Below, one piece after another: positions 1-9,067 of a stretch of DNA of 64,000 bases. The position numbers and the translations under genes are program-made. The notes beneath the pieces are model-generated. The model did not search any database, was not told where the DNA came from, and saw only the letters and a list, made by a program, of their open reading frames with translations. Each line of letters starts with the position of its first letter. Position 1 is the first letter of the stretch. This DNA is from Bacteroidales bacterium (lineage in GTDB: Bacteria > Bacteroidota > Bacteroidia > Bacteroidales > F082), in contig JAFTXI010000003.1 of the NCBI GenBank assembly GCA_017461665.1, positions 36,446 through 100,445 of the forward strand, given 5' to 3'.

Positions 1-466
1 CGTGACACCACTCGTCGACGATTCTATCGAAGTCGTCATCGATCCTTCAAAGATTTCATGGGACACATTCCGTAGCGGTGGAGCAGGTGGACAAAATGTT
101 AATAAAGTTGAATCTGGTGTTCGTCTTCGTTATCAATACAAAGACCCTTATACAGGTGAGGAAGAAGAGATCTTGATTGAAAACACCGAGAGTCGCGACC
201 AACCTAAGAACAGAGAAAACGCTCTTCGTCTCTTGAAGTCTCAACTCTACGATAAAGAGCTTCAGCATCGTATGGAAGAGAAAAACAAGATTGAGGCTGG
301 TAAGAAAAAAATAGAGTGGGGTTCTCAGATAAGAAGCTACGTCTTCGACGACCGCCGCGTGAAAGACCACAGAACAAATTATCAGTCGAGTAACGTACAA
401 GGTGTTATGGACGGTAAGATAGATGAGTTCATCAAGGCTTATCTGATGGAATTCGGACAGAAATAA
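1..466 (+). CDS. prfB: Peptide chain release factor 2, C-terminal part (cut by window edge)
   Basis: This is the C-terminal part of a class I release factor, which enters the ribosomal A site at stop codons UGA/UAA and triggers hydrolysis of peptidyl-tRNA. The frame is open at the left edge, so the N-terminal half and the stop-codon-reading domain lie outside the window. Visible are the catalytic GGQ loop in SGGAGGQNVNKVES at about residues 26-39 of the fragment, the ENTESRDQ stretch after it, and the basic helix region near the end. The spelling VKDHRTNYQSSNVQGVMDG is typical of RF2 rather than RF1. RF2 genes often carry a programmed frameshift near the start; that part cannot be seen here. 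Confidence 0.93.
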   Translation, partial: VTPLVDDSIEVVIDPSKISWDTFRSGGAGGQNVNKVESGVRLRYQYKDPYTGEEEEILIENTESRDQPKNRENALRLLKSQLYDKELQHRMEEKNKIEAGKKKIEWGSQIRSYVFDDRRVKDHRTNYQSSNVQGVMDGKIDEFIKAYLMEFGQK

Positions 467-472
467 AATAAT

Positions 473-495
473 GTAGGGACGTATCGCATACGTCC
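473..495. repeat. Short intergenic palindromic repeat, copy 1
   Basis: The palindrome is built as GTAGGGACGTATCGCATACGTCC, with the arms ACGTAT/ATACGT around CGC, between prfB and cstA. The same element recurs at least five more times between genes in this window (see the finding on dispersed repeats). It is REP-like: short, intergenic and self-complementary, with no coding capacity. Confidence 0.75.
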
Positions 496-521
496 TTATT
501 TCTGTATTAAAATTTAATAAT

Positions 522-1934
522 ATGATTACATTTACAATTGCAATTGTCATCCTTGTATTAGGATACTTTGTTTACGGAAGGTATATCAGCCGTATGTTTG
601 GTGTCGATGAAAGACGCGCCACTCCGGCTGTTACCAAAAATGACGGCGTTGACTATATCGTCATGCCGACATGGAAGATCTTCATGATACAGTTTCTTAA
701 CATCGCAGGTCTCGGTCCTATCTTCGGTGCCATCATGGGCGCTAAGTTCGGGACATCGTCTTATCTATGGATTGTCTTCGGAACTATCTTTGCCGGCGCT
801 GTCCACGACTATCTCTCAGGTATGGTGTCTATGCGCAACGATGGAGCGAGTCTGCCTCAACTCGTAGGTAAATATCTCGGCAAAAGAACAGAAAAAGTGA
901 TGATAATATTCACCTTGTTATTGATGGTTCTCGTCGTGGCGGTCTTCGTCTTACAGCCGGCACAACTCATCGCCAATATGACACCTGCTAAACTCAACGT
1001 CTATTTCTGGGTTGTGGTGATATTCGCCTATTACCTCATCGCTACCATCTTACCTATCGACAAAGTTATCGGAAATCTATATCCTATCTTCGGTGGTGCT
1101 CTGATGTTCATGGCGATAGGAATACTCGTTATGTTATTTATCAAGCAGCCAGAACTTCCTGAGATGTGGAACAGCTTCGGAACAAAATACGAGGCGGGAC
1201 CTATATTTCCAATGATGTTCATCTCTATCGCCTGCGGAGCTATCAGCGGATTCCATGCCACACAGTCGCCTCTCATGGCACGTTGCATCAAAAACGAAAA
1301 ACACGGACGTCCTGTTTTTTACGGCGCTATGGTAGTAGAAGGTATTGTAGCGTTGATATGGGCAGCAGCGGCAACGACATTCTTCCAAGAAAACGGAGCT
1401 GACTTCACCGCTGCTCAAGTCGTTGACTTCATTTGTAAGGATTGGCTCGGAATGTTAGGTGGCATCTTAGCGATACTCGGTGTCATAGCAGCGCCTATCA
1501 CATCAGGCGACACTGCCATGCGTTCGGCACGTCTCATACTCGCTGACATGCTACATTTAGAACAAAAAAGCATCTCGAAGAGACTTCTACTCTGCGGACC
1601 TCTTTTCGTCGCCTCACTCGGAATATTGATATTCAGCATCATCAACGCTGATGGATTCACAATAATATGGCGTTACTTCTCATGGTGTAACCAGACACTC
1701 GCAGTGTTCACCCTCTGGGCGATGACGGTTTATCTCGTCCTCGAAAAGAAAAACTATCTCGTTACATTATTACCTGCGCTCTTCATGACATGCGTAGTGA
1801 CGACATATATCAGTGTCGCGCCAGAAGGATTCAGACTTAATGAAATAGTATCTTATTGTATTGGTGGCGCAGCAACAATGGCAGCTATAGTGTGGTTCGT
1901 CGTTTGGAAAAAGAAAAACGAACCCGCTATTTAA
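522..1934 (+). CDS. cstA: CstA-family carbon starvation / peptide-pyruvate transporter
   Basis: This is a polytopic inner-membrane protein of 470 residues with the CstA signature regions: an N-terminal helix ending in GYFVYGRYISRMFGVD, then a region with NIAGLGPIFGAIMGAKFG and the AGAVHDYLSGMVSMRN loop at about residues 60-105, and about twelve further hydrophobic segments. Family members import peptides or pyruvate in starved cells. This one belongs to the shorter group (E. coli CstA has about 700 residues), common in Bacteroidota. A single palindromic repeat lies on each side, so it is probably a one-gene unit. The substrate cannot be told from sequence. Confidence 0.88.
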   Translation: MITFTIAIVILVLGYFVYGRYISRMFGVDERRATPAVTKNDGVDYIVMPTWKIFMIQFLNIAGLGPIFGAIMGAKFGTSSYLWIVFGTIFAGAVHDYLSGMVSMRNDGASLPQLVGKYLGKRTEKVMIIFTLLLMVLVVAVFVLQPAQLIANMTPAKLNVYFWVVVIFAYYLIATILPIDKVIGNLYPIFGGALMFMAIGILVMLFIKQPELPEMWNSFGTKYEAGPIFPMMFISIACGAISGFHATQSPLMARCIKNEKHGRPVFYGAMVVEGIVALIWAAAATTFFQENGADFTAAQVVDFICKDWLGMLGGILAILGVIAAPITSGDTAMRSARLILADMLHLEQKSISKRLLLCGPLFVASLGILIFSIINADGFTIIWRYFSWCNQTLAVFTLWAMTVYLVLEKKNYLVTLLPALFMTCVVTTYISVAPEGFRLNEIVSYCIGGAATMAAIVWFVVWKKKNEPAI

Positions 1935-1944
1935 TTAGGGAATT

Positions 1945-1967
1945 GTAGGGACGTATCGCATACGTCC
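1945..1967. repeat. Short intergenic palindromic repeat, copy 2
   Basis: The 23 bases are identical to the copy at 473-495. The element lies just after the cstA stop codon. Identity over the whole unit suggests recent spread or gene conversion of the element. Confidence 0.78.
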
Positions 1968-2001
1968 AAAGACACATCTCCATAATCATGAATTATACAT
2001 T

Positions 2002-3306
2002 ATGAATTATGAATTAAACAAGTCATTTATAAAGTCGCATCTTAACGATGACGTCAACAAGTTGGCTTTGTCGAAATTTCCTGAAGGTGTCGATAAACAA
2101 TTAGTCATACGTCAGATACAGGCGAGGCAGCTTTTGAAGAAGAAGCTGCCATCTTGGTCTGAGAACGACAGCTTGCTTTTCCCGAAACGTCTCTCCTTAG
2201 AACAATGCTCCTCCGAATTGACCGCGAGATACAAATCATTTCTTACCACGAATCAACACGAATCTTCACGAATAGATATTAATGCCAATTCGTGTGAATT
2301 AGTGGATAAAAGGAAAATATTAGTGGACCTCACTGGTGGGATGGGGGTCGATACGGTTTTTCTTTCTGATAGTTTTAATCATACTTTCTATGTCGAGATG
2401 CAAGAGGAATTATGCGAGATTGCAAAGCATAACTTCAATGTATTAAAGAAAAATATAGAAGTTGTCAATGATAATGCTGAGCATTTCTTGACAATATGTC
2501 CCGAAGTAGATTGCATATACCTCGACCCCGCGCGTCGTGATGAATATGGTCGTAAGATGGTCTCGCTCCACGACTGCTCTCCCGATGTGGCTGAACTTCA
2601 AGATTTGCTCCTGATGAAAGCCAAGACTGTGATGATAAAACTATCTCCTATGCTCGACATCGACATCATTAGAAAAGAGTTAAAAAATATTAAGGAGATA
2701 CATATTGTCGCGGTGAGAAACGAATGTAAGGAAGTGTTGGTTGTGTTAAGTCAACAAATCACTGAGTCAACAAGTCAACGAGATATTTCTGATATATATA
2801 CTCCACGACTGATAACAACAGATATTCACGAAGATTGGAACTTCTCCTTTTGTGATGACGAGGAACAAAACGCACAGTGGACGTTGGCAGATTCGATAGG
2901 AAGATATCTCTACGAACCGAGTGTTGCCTGTATGAAAGCGGGATGCTTTAAACTCATCTCGCAGCGTCTTAATCTGAATAAGTTACATAGAAACAGTCAT
3001 TTATATACTTCAGACGAACTTGTTTCATATTTCCCTGGAAGAATATTTGAAGTAATTGATACGATTCCTTTTGATAAGAAGACGAAGAAGGCAATATCTT
3101 TGATATGTCAACGGTCAACAGTCAACGGTCAACAGACTTTATCCACAAATGGCTCACAACCAAAAGTGAGTGTCGCAGTTCGTAACTTCCCATTGTCAGC
3201 CGAGGAACTAAAGAAACAACTTGGCGTTAAAGACGGCAATGATTTCTACATTTTCGGAACCACGATGAAAGGTGACAAGAAAGTAGTTATTATCGGAGTC
3301 CGGTAG
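2002..3306 (+). CDS. Class I SAM-dependent methyltransferase with THUMP-like C-terminal domain
   Basis: This is a 434-residue protein of a Bacteroidota family of predicted RNA/DNA methyltransferases. The Rossmann SAM-binding loop is visible as VDLTGGMGVDTVFL at about residues 108-121, the acidic end of strand 2 as YVEMQ, and a DPARR motif at about residue 174 in the catalytic position. The C-terminal third carries the THUMP-like part (VRNFPLSAEELKKQLGVKDG). The target is unknown. Oddly, three stretches look like intergenic filler DNA read in frame: about 2250-2320 (CACGAAT-type repeats), 2750-2790 (GTCAAC-type) and 3107-3150 (GGTCAAC-type). They encode low-complexity serine/asparagine-rich inserts, but the frame stays open. 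The start at 2002 is the first ATG giving the full frame. Confidence 0.8.
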   Translation: MNYELNKSFIKSHLNDDVNKLALSKFPEGVDKQLVIRQIQARQLLKKKLPSWSENDSLLFPKRLSLEQCSSELTARYKSFLTTNQHESSRIDINANSCELVDKRKILVDLTGGMGVDTVFLSDSFNHTFYVEMQEELCEIAKHNFNVLKKNIEVVNDNAEHFLTICPEVDCIYLDPARRDEYGRKMVSLHDCSPDVAELQDLLLMKAKTVMIKLSPMLDIDIIRKELKNIKEIHIVAVRNECKEVLVVLSQQITESTSQRDISDIYTPRLITTDIHEDWNFSFCDDEEQNAQWTLADSIGRYLYEPSVACMKAGCFKLISQRLNLNKLHRNSHLYTSDELVSYFPGRIFEVIDTIPFDKKTKKAISLICQRSTVNGQQTLSTNGSQPKVSVAVRNFPLSAEELKKQLGVKDGNDFYIFGTTMKGDKKVVIIGVR

Positions 3307-3359
3307 AGACGTACCAATTATACCTTTAATAGTAAATAATATGTAATTGATGCGTCTAG
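3303..3359. repeat. Long-form intergenic repeat, copy A
   Basis: This element starts GTAGAGACGTACCAATTA and ends TGTAATTGATGCGTCT, so its ends are roughly complementary around an AT-rich middle. It recurs at 7313-7362 and 32317-32372 and in part at 33630-33650. It shares the GTAGAGACGTA end with the shorter palindromic repeats, so the two are likely related families. Confidence 0.7.
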
Positions 3360-3448
3360 AAGTCTATGAGTCAATAAGTCTATGAGTTTCTCAATTTCTC
3401 AGATTCTCAATTTTTTAGATTTTTTAATGGTCGTCTGTTGAATTTTAT

Positions 3449-3456
3449 TATCTTTG
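3449..3456 (+). promoter_or_regulatory. Bacteroidota-type -7 promoter element upstream of the T9SS cargo gene
   Basis: TATCTTTG matches the TAnnTTTG consensus of the Bacteroidota primary sigma factor, 30 bases before the ATG at 3487. The preceding bases GTCTGTTGAATTTTATTA closely resemble those at the promoters at 4515 and 31268. Confidence 0.7.
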
Positions 3457-3486
3457 TATCTCATTAACAACTAAAATATTATCATT

Positions 3487-4278
3487 ATGAAAAAGACTTT
3501 ACTCATCGTTATGTGCTTACTGCCTTTGCTTGCATCACTCAACGCACAAGAAACTACGTTCTCTTACAATTTCGACAATAACTCATTCGACGGCTGGACT
3601 GGCTATGATGCCGACGGCGACGGTTACACTTGGGAACTGCATGACTCATCTATATCAGGTGGATACGATGGCTCCTACGGATTGTATTCATCATGCTACA
3701 CCAATGGAGAACTTACTCCTGATAATTATCTCTACACCACTGATACATACAAAATCACATCGACATCACGATTGTATTTTATGCACCGACAATCCGATTT
3801 GGTTTATTTTCAGGAAAACTTCAGCGTGATAATCTCTGAAGACGGAGTCAACTTCTTGGAAATTTGGAACGAGAAATATACCGAACCTATGCCGGGCGAC
3901 AAATGGGAAGAAGCAACCGTCGATTTGAGCGAGTACGCCGGTAAGAATCTTTATATCGGTTTCCGCCATCACGACTGCAACGGATTTACTGCCAACGGAA
4001 TAAGAATCGACAATGTCGAGCTTCTGTCGGAAGGCGAATCGTTAGAAGATAATACTATTACTTTCAATATTTATCCTAATCCTGTTGAAAGTCAGTTGAT
4101 AATAAGTACAGAAGAAAATATCGAGAATATCGGTATCTTTACACTCAACGGACAAATTATTTACGAAGGTAATTATGACAAAAAAGGAATCGACGTCTCA
4201 GAATTCAAAGCCGGCGTTTATTTTATCAAGATTATGACTAACAATCGTGAAGTCGTAGAACGTTTTATTAAGAAATAA
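3487..4278 (+). CDS. Secreted protein with cleaved-adhesin-like domain and type IX sorting domain
   Basis: The product is 263 residues. It begins with a Sec signal peptide (MKKTLLIVMCLLPLLASLNAQ, cleavage likely after NAQ). A beta-sandwich region of about residues 22-175 resembles cleaved-adhesin/MAM-like domains, with the pattern DGWTGYDADGDGYTWEL and the end RIDNVELL. The last 75 or so residues are a type IX secretion sorting domain: a FNIYPNPV start, NGQIIY in the middle and GVYFIKI near the end. It should pass the outer membrane through the T9SS and be anchored or released at the surface. No enzyme motif is seen. It stands alone, with its own promoter and repeats on both sides. Confidence 0.85.
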   Translation: MKKTLLIVMCLLPLLASLNAQETTFSYNFDNNSFDGWTGYDADGDGYTWELHDSSISGGYDGSYGLYSSCYTNGELTPDNYLYTTDTYKITSTSRLYFMHRQSDLVYFQENFSVIISEDGVNFLEIWNEKYTEPMPGDKWEEATVDLSEYAGKNLYIGFRHHDCNGFTANGIRIDNVELLSEGESLEDNTITFNIYPNPVESQLIISTEENIENIGIFTLNGQIIYEGNYDKKGIDVSEFKAGVYFIKIMTNNREVVERFIKK

Positions 4279-4286
4279 GTTGATTT

Positions 4287-4370
4287 GGGCGTTCCGGCAG
4301 AGCCGTCGGGCTTTCCGCTATATCTTTTTCCGCTATCGCTCCAAAAGGATGCCGCTCCAATCCCTAACGC
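4287..4370. repeat. Intergenic repeat of the GGGCGTTCCG...CCCTAACGC type
   Basis: This GC-richer block (GGGCGTTCCGGCAGAGCCGTC, then TTTCCGCTATATCTTTTTCC and GATGCCGCTCC) lies right after the T9SS gene. From memory, similar blocks are scattered between genes in many Bacteroidales genomes. It has partial internal complementarity and no reading frame of interest. Only this copy is seen in the window. Confidence 0.5.
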
Positions 4371-4447
4371 TTTTTTGAACTCTATTAATTCAGAATCTCA
4401 AAAAAACTTATAGACTCGGTGACTTGGTGACTCATAGACTCCATAGA

Positions 4448-4469
4448 ACGTATTCGATACGTCCCTACA
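4448..4469. repeat. Short intergenic palindromic repeat, copy 3 (inverted)
   Basis: ACGTATTCGATACGTCCCTACA is the same palindromic unit as at 473, in the opposite orientation, with one centre change. It sits between GACTCGGTGACTT-type repeats and a promoter, the same order as at 31165-31275. Confidence 0.72.
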
Positions 4470-4514
4470 AAAAAAAATTCTGTTATCAGTTGTCTGTTGT
4501 CCGTCGACTTATAT

Positions 4515-4522
4515 TATCTTTG
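4515..4522 (+). promoter_or_regulatory. Bacteroidota-type -7 promoter element for the CNNM-family gene
   Basis: TATCTTTG lies 27 bases before the ATG at 4549 and matches TAnnTTTG. The upstream run GTTGTCTGTTGTCCGTCGACTT is nearly the same as at the ruvX promoter (31231-31262). Confidence 0.7.
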
Positions 4523-4548
4523 CGAAATAAACTCTTGAATATTCTGAA

Positions 4549-5817
4549 ATGGAAATATTGATTATTGTAATTCTTATTCTTATTAACGGTTTCCTCTCAA
4601 TGTCGGAGATGGCTGTCGTCTCGGCTCGTAAATCTAAATTAGAAACAGATGCTAAAAAAGGCAGTAGAAAAGCAAAGGCTGCTCTAGAACTCGCTGATAA
4701 TCCCGACAATTTCTTCTCAACCCTACAGATAGGAATCACCTTGATAGGTATCCTCACCGGTCTCTTCTCAGGCGAAGCCTTCGCTGCTGACCTCTCAGTC
4801 TATCTTGAGAAAATCGCTTTCTTGAAACCTTACGCATTCATTATTTCCAAAGCTCTCATAGTTATATTAGTCACTTACTTAACTCTCGTTATCGGAGAAC
4901 TCGTGCCGAAAAGGTTGGGCTTGGCAAAGGCTGAGACTATAGCTGCTTTCATCGCACGACCGATGATGTTTCTCTCAAAACTCGCTTATCCTTTAGTATG
5001 GATCTTGGCAAAAAGCTCTTCCTTGATTTCTAATATGTTAGGCCTGAATAACACTAAAGACAGTCCCGTGACTGAAGCCGAGATTAAGGCAATGATGAAA
5101 GAGTCTTTGGACGACGGTGAATTAGATGAGGCAGAACACGATATAGTGGAACGCGTCTTTGACCTCGGCGACAGAAAGATTTCTTCTATAATGACACATC
5201 GCTCCGGACTCGTTACCCTCGATATAAAAGATTCTAAAGAAATTTTAAGAAATAAAATAGAAGCTAACCTTTATAACAACTATCCAGTTATCTCAGGTAA
5301 GATAGATAATGTCATTGGCATTGTCACACTTAAGTCTTTATTTTCGTCAATATATCGTGACGATTTTGTTTTGAAAGATGTTATAACTAAGGCTTATTAC
5401 CTTCCAGAGAGTATGAATGTTAACAAAGCTTTAGAATTTTTTAAGAATGAGAGACTGAAGTCGGCACTCGTCACCGACGAATTTGGTAGCATAATAGGAA
5501 TAATTTCTCTTAAAGATATTATGGAAGCTATTGTGGGAGAGATGCTTGAAGAAGACGAGCTGGCCAATATTATCGAAAGAGAAGATGGTAGTTTCATGGT
5601 CGATGGACGTTATTCGTTCTATGATTTTCTTTCATATTTCGATAAGGAAGAACTCTTCGATGAAGATATTAATTTCAACACCATTGGAGGTCTGATAATA
5701 GATATTTTAGAAGAGATACCCACAGAAGGTCAGATTGTTAGATGGCATGACTTTACTTTTGAGATTATGGATATGGACGCTGCTCGAATCGACAAAGTGT
5801 TAGTTAAGAAGAATTGA
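4549..5817 (+). CDS. CNNM/CorC (HlyC)-family membrane protein with CBS pair
   Basis: This 422-residue protein has the usual order for the family: a DUF21/CNNM transmembrane domain at about residues 1-190 (GFLSMSEMAVVSARKSKLETDAKKG, LGIGELVPKR-like GELVPKRLGLA), two CBS domains at about 205-325 (IMTHRSGLVTLD; KSALVTDEFGSIIGIISLKDIMEAIVGE), and a CorC/HlyC C-terminal domain at about 340-420 (SFMVDGRYSFYDF...NTIGGLIIDILEEIPTEGQ). Relatives are linked to Mg2+ or Co2+ handling; old names call them hemolysins, without good cause. It acts in the inner membrane. It has its own promoter and stands as a single gene. Confidence 0.88.
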   Translation: MEILIIVILILINGFLSMSEMAVVSARKSKLETDAKKGSRKAKAALELADNPDNFFSTLQIGITLIGILTGLFSGEAFAADLSVYLEKIAFLKPYAFIISKALIVILVTYLTLVIGELVPKRLGLAKAETIAAFIARPMMFLSKLAYPLVWILAKSSSLISNMLGLNNTKDSPVTEAEIKAMMKESLDDGELDEAEHDIVERVFDLGDRKISSIMTHRSGLVTLDIKDSKEILRNKIEANLYNNYPVISGKIDNVIGIVTLKSLFSSIYRDDFVLKDVITKAYYLPESMNVNKALEFFKNERLKSALVTDEFGSIIGIISLKDIMEAIVGEMLEEDELANIIEREDGSFMVDGRYSFYDFLSYFDKEELFDEDINFNTIGGLIIDILEEIPTEGQIVRWHDFTFEIMDMDAARIDKVLVKKN

Positions 5818-5926
5818 CAATTAATAATTTACAATTAACAATTGAATTTAGATCTCAAAAAAATGAGGTTCTGAAGTTCATTTAAAAATAATTCCTAACT
5901 CCTAATTCCTCATTCCTAATTTTTAT

Positions 5927-5934
5927 TATCTTTG
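5927..5934 (+). promoter_or_regulatory. Bacteroidota-type -7 promoter element for hisS
   Basis: TATCTTTG lies 24 bases ahead of the hisS ATG. The preceding bases are a run of CCTAATTCCT-type repeats. Confidence 0.7.
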
Positions 5935-5957
5935 TACGTTTTAATAAAAATTAACAA

Positions 5958-7316
5958 ATGGCTCAGAAACCTTCTATACCCAAAGGAACTCGCGACTTCT
6001 TACCCGATGTCATGGTTCGACGCAATTATATTTTTGATACTATAAAGACTGTTTTTAAACGTTTTGGATTTCAACCTATTGAAACACCGTCGATGGAGAA
6101 TCTTAGCACGCTTCTCGGAAAATACGGCGAAGAAGGCGACAAACTTTTATTCAGAATATTAAACTCCGGCGACTTTATGTCGGGTGTGGAACAGAATGGC
6201 GAGGCTCTTCTCTCAGAGAAAATTGTAGGAAAAGTTAGTGAGAAAGGTCTGCGTTATGACCTTACGGTGCCTTTCGCACGTTTCGTGGTTCAATATCGCG
6301 ACAAGATTTTCTTCCCGTTCCGTCGTTATCAGATGCAACCAGTGTGGCGCGCCGACCGTCCTCAGAAAGGTCGTTACCGCGAGTTCTATCAATGCGACGT
6401 TGACATTGTGGGTAGCAACTCGCTCCTCAACGAGGCTGAACTCGTACAAATCGTCAATGAGGTTTTCAACGCGTTGAAGATAAACGTCATCTTGAAGATT
6501 AACAATCGTAAAGTCCTTGCCGGTATAGCAGAATATATAGGAAAACCAGACGCTCTTATCGACATCACTGTAGCTATCGACAAATTAGATAAGATAGGCA
6601 TCGATGCCGTTAATGCTGAACTTGCACAGAAAGGTTTGGACGAAAACGCTATCGAGAAACTACAGCCGATACTTTTCATGCAAGGCGATGCTCGCGAGAA
6701 ATTTACTCAGCTAAAGTCACTTATGAGCGGAATAGAGATAGGAGAGAAAGGCGTTGAAGAACTTGAAACCCTCTTCGACTACATCGACGCGATGAATGTC
6801 GGTATCGAATATGAACTCGACCTCACCCTCGCTCGCGGTCTGAACTATTACACAGGCGCTATCTTCGAGGTTAAAGCAAAAGACGTTGCGATGGGCAGCA
6901 TCTCAGGCGGCGGTCGCTACGATAACCTCACTGGAATATTTGGGCTACAAGGCGTCTCCGGCGTCGGTATCAGCTTCGGCGCCGACCGTATCTATGACGT
7001 TCTCACAGAGTTAGACCTCTTCCCAGAAAGAAACGCCGATAGCACAGAAGTCATCTTCCTTAACTTCGGAAAAGAAGAAGAACGCTACTGCCTGCCATAT
7101 CTAGCAAACTTGAGAAAGAACGGCGTCAACGCAGAGATATATCCTGACTCGGCTAAGATTCAGAAACAAATGAAATACGCCGACCAAAGAGGAATACCTG
7201 TTGTGGTGATGGCTGGCGAAGATGAGAAAAACAACAAGACATTCACTGTCAAATGGATGAAAGAAGGACGCCAGGAAAATATCCCAGCAGACGAATTGTT
7301 AAATAAAATTATGTAG
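5958..7316 (+). CDS. hisS: Histidyl-tRNA synthetase
   Basis: This class II synthetase of 452 residues charges tRNA-His in the cytoplasm. Visible are the N-terminal [10 protein letters not shown], motif 2 with [19 protein letters not shown] followed by [13 protein letters not shown], the HisA signature [15 protein letters not shown] at about residue 290, motif 3 around GGRYDNL and [11 protein letters not shown], and the anticodon-binding domain from about residue 360. The length is normal. It is followed by hutH with a repeat between them, so the two histidine-related genes are adjacent but probably not one transcript. Confidence 0.96.
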   Translation: MAQKPSIPKGTRDFLPDVMVRRNYIFDTIKTVFKRFGFQPIETPSMENLSTLLGKYGEEGDKLLFRILNSGDFMSGVEQNGEALLSEKIVGKVSEKGLRYDLTVPFARFVVQYRDKIFFPFRRYQMQPVWRADRPQKGRYREFYQCDVDIVGSNSLLNEAELVQIVNEVFNALKINVILKINNRKVLAGIAEYIGKPDALIDITVAIDKLDKIGIDAVNAELAQKGLDENAIEKLQPILFMQGDAREKFTQLKSLMSGIEIGEKGVEELETLFDYIDAMNVGIEYELDLTLARGLNYYTGAIFEVKAKDVAMGSISGGGRYDNLTGIFGLQGVSGVGISFGADRIYDVLTELDLFPERNADSTEVIFLNFGKEEERYCLPYLANLRKNGVNAEIYPDSAKIQKQMKYADQRGIPVVVMAGEDEKNNKTFTVKWMKEGRQENIPADELLNKIM

Positions 7317-7362
7317 AGACGTATCAATAATTCCGCAACATAAACAAACATTGATGCGTCTA
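7313..7362. repeat. Long-form intergenic repeat, copy B
   Basis: GTAGAGACGTATCAATAA ... TTGATGCGTCTA is the same end structure as at 3303, with a different middle. It overlaps the last bases of the hisS stop region. Confidence 0.68.
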
Positions 7363-7397
7363 AATAAAACGAAAATAATCAAATAAAATTTACATAT

Positions 7398-8891
7398 ATG
7401 AATACACATTATATTTCAGCAGAAACATTAACTTTTGAAAGAGTTAATGAAATCGTAACAAAAGGTTATAAACTCGCTTTGTCTGACGACGCTAAGGCTC
7501 GCATTCAAAAATGCCGCGACTACTTGGACAAAAAAATGGAGACACAGACAACTCCAATATATGGAATCACAACAGGTTTCGGTTCTTTATGCAACCATAA
7601 CATCTCTAAGGAAGATCTCAGTACTCTTCAAAAGAACTTGGTGATGTCGCACGCTTGCGGTACAGGTGAATTTGTCCCAAAAGAAATCATCCGAATCATG
7701 ATTTTGTTAAAAGTCCAAAGCTTGTCATACGGTAACTCTGGTGTTCAAGTCGTTACAGTACAACGTCTTATCGATTTCTTCAACAACGACGTGCTTCCTG
7801 TGGTTTATAACCAAGGTTCGCTCGGTGCTTCAGGCGACTTGGCTCCATTGGCAAATCTTATGTTACCTTTGCTTGGTCTCGGTGAAGTTCACTACAAAGG
7901 TGAAATAGTTCCTGCTGAAGTGGTTATGAAAGAATTCGGTTGGGAACCTATTACGCTTCAATCAAAAGAAGGTTTGGCTCTTCTCAACGGAACACAATTT
8001 ATGAGTTCATACGGAACTTACGTGTTGCTCAAGGCTTTCCGTCTTTCATATCTCGCCGACCTTATCGGCGCTGTTTCTTTGGAAGCTTTCGACGGTCGTA
8101 TCGAGCCATTCTTCGATCAAGTACATCAGATTCGTCATCACGAAGGACAGATAAAAACTGCTGAGAGATTCCGTAACTTGTTAAAAGGCAGCGAATTGAT
8201 TGCTCGTGAAAAGAAACATGTTCAAGATCCTTATTCATTCCGTTGTATCCCACAAGTCCACGGAGCTTCAAAAGACGCTATCAAATATGTAGCATCTGTT
8301 TTTATGAATGAGATTAACGCCGTCACCGACAACCCAACAATCTTCCCAGATGAAGATTTGGTTATCTCGGCGGGTAACTTCCACGGTCAGCCTCTCGCTA
8401 TAACATTGGATTTCCTAGCAATAGCAATGGCAGAACTCGGTAATATCAGCGAAAGAAGAGTTTATCAACTTATCTCCGGAAAACGCGAACTTCCTTCATT
8501 CTTAGTCGCAGAACCAGGTCTTAATTCTGGTTTCATGATTCCTCAATATGCAGCAGCTTCTATAGTAAGTCAAAGCAAACAATTGTGCGCTCCAGCTTCA
8601 GTAGATAGCATCGAGTCATCTCAAGGTCAAGAGGATCATGTCAGTATGGGCGCCAACGCTGCAACAAAAGCATTGCGCGTAGCCGACAACTTAGAAAGAG
8701 TCCTCGCTATCGAGTTGTTCAACGCTGCTCAAGCATTGGACTTCAGAAGACCACTCAAATCGTCGGAAGCAATAGAAACATTCGTTGCAGAATATCGTAA
8801 ACACGTTGAATTCGTTAAGACAGACAAAGTTATGTACACAGAAATAGCTAAGTCGGTGAACTTTTTGCACAATTACGAAGTTGAGATATAA
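7398..8891 (+). CDS. hutH: Histidine ammonia-lyase
   Basis: This enzyme converts L-histidine to urocanate and ammonia, the first step of histidine breakdown. The length (497 residues) fits the family. The MIO cofactor triad Ala-Ser-Gly is at residues 144-146 in GSLGASGDLAPLANL. The N-terminal YGITTGFGSL loop with the catalytic tyrosine, NGTQFMSSYGT, the QDPYSFRCIPQVHGA motif and QEDHVSMGANAATKA are all present, so the enzyme should be active. No other hut gene is beside it. It lies directly after hisS. Confidence 0.95.
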   Translation: MNTHYISAETLTFERVNEIVTKGYKLALSDDAKARIQKCRDYLDKKMETQTTPIYGITTGFGSLCNHNISKEDLSTLQKNLVMSHACGTGEFVPKEIIRIMILLKVQSLSYGNSGVQVVTVQRLIDFFNNDVLPVVYNQGSLGASGDLAPLANLMLPLLGLGEVHYKGEIVPAEVVMKEFGWEPITLQSKEGLALLNGTQFMSSYGTYVLLKAFRLSYLADLIGAVSLEAFDGRIEPFFDQVHQIRHHEGQIKTAERFRNLLKGSELIAREKKHVQDPYSFRCIPQVHGASKDAIKYVASVFMNEINAVTDNPTIFPDEDLVISAGNFHGQPLAITLDFLAIAMAELGNISERRVYQLISGKRELPSFLVAEPGLNSGFMIPQYAAASIVSQSKQLCAPASVDSIESSQGQEDHVSMGANAATKALRVADNLERVLAIELFNAAQALDFRRPLKSSEAIETFVAEYRKHVEFVKTDKVMYTEIAKSVNFLHNYEVEI

Positions 8892-8934
8892 AGTTTATAG
8901 TTGAGAGTTAAAAGTTAATAGTAGTTGTAAAGTT

Positions 8935-8978
8935 GGAAGTCGTTTGGTTTAAAAGTTTATTATTCCCAAATGACTTTC
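8935..8978. repeat. Inverted repeat after hutH, possible terminator-like hairpin
   Basis: GGAAGTCGTTTGG at 8935-8947 pairs with CCAAATGACTTTC at 8966-8978 (11 of 13 positions). The flanks 8892-9067 are filled with direct and inverted copies of AGTTAAAAGTT/AACTCTCAACTT-type repeats. No T run follows, so it may be a repeat rather than a terminator. Confidence 0.4.
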
Positions 8979-9067
8979 AATATCAGACCAATAAACTTCT
9001 AACTTAATAACTCTCAACTTTTAAACAACTCTAAACATTAAACTTTAAACTATACACTTTAAAACAT

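Noticed and set aside
8892-9067. Direct repeats AACTTTAAAC/AACTCTCAAC as regulatory sites
   Set aside because: They are low-complexity filler like that found in several other gaps, with no fixed spacing to a promoter.
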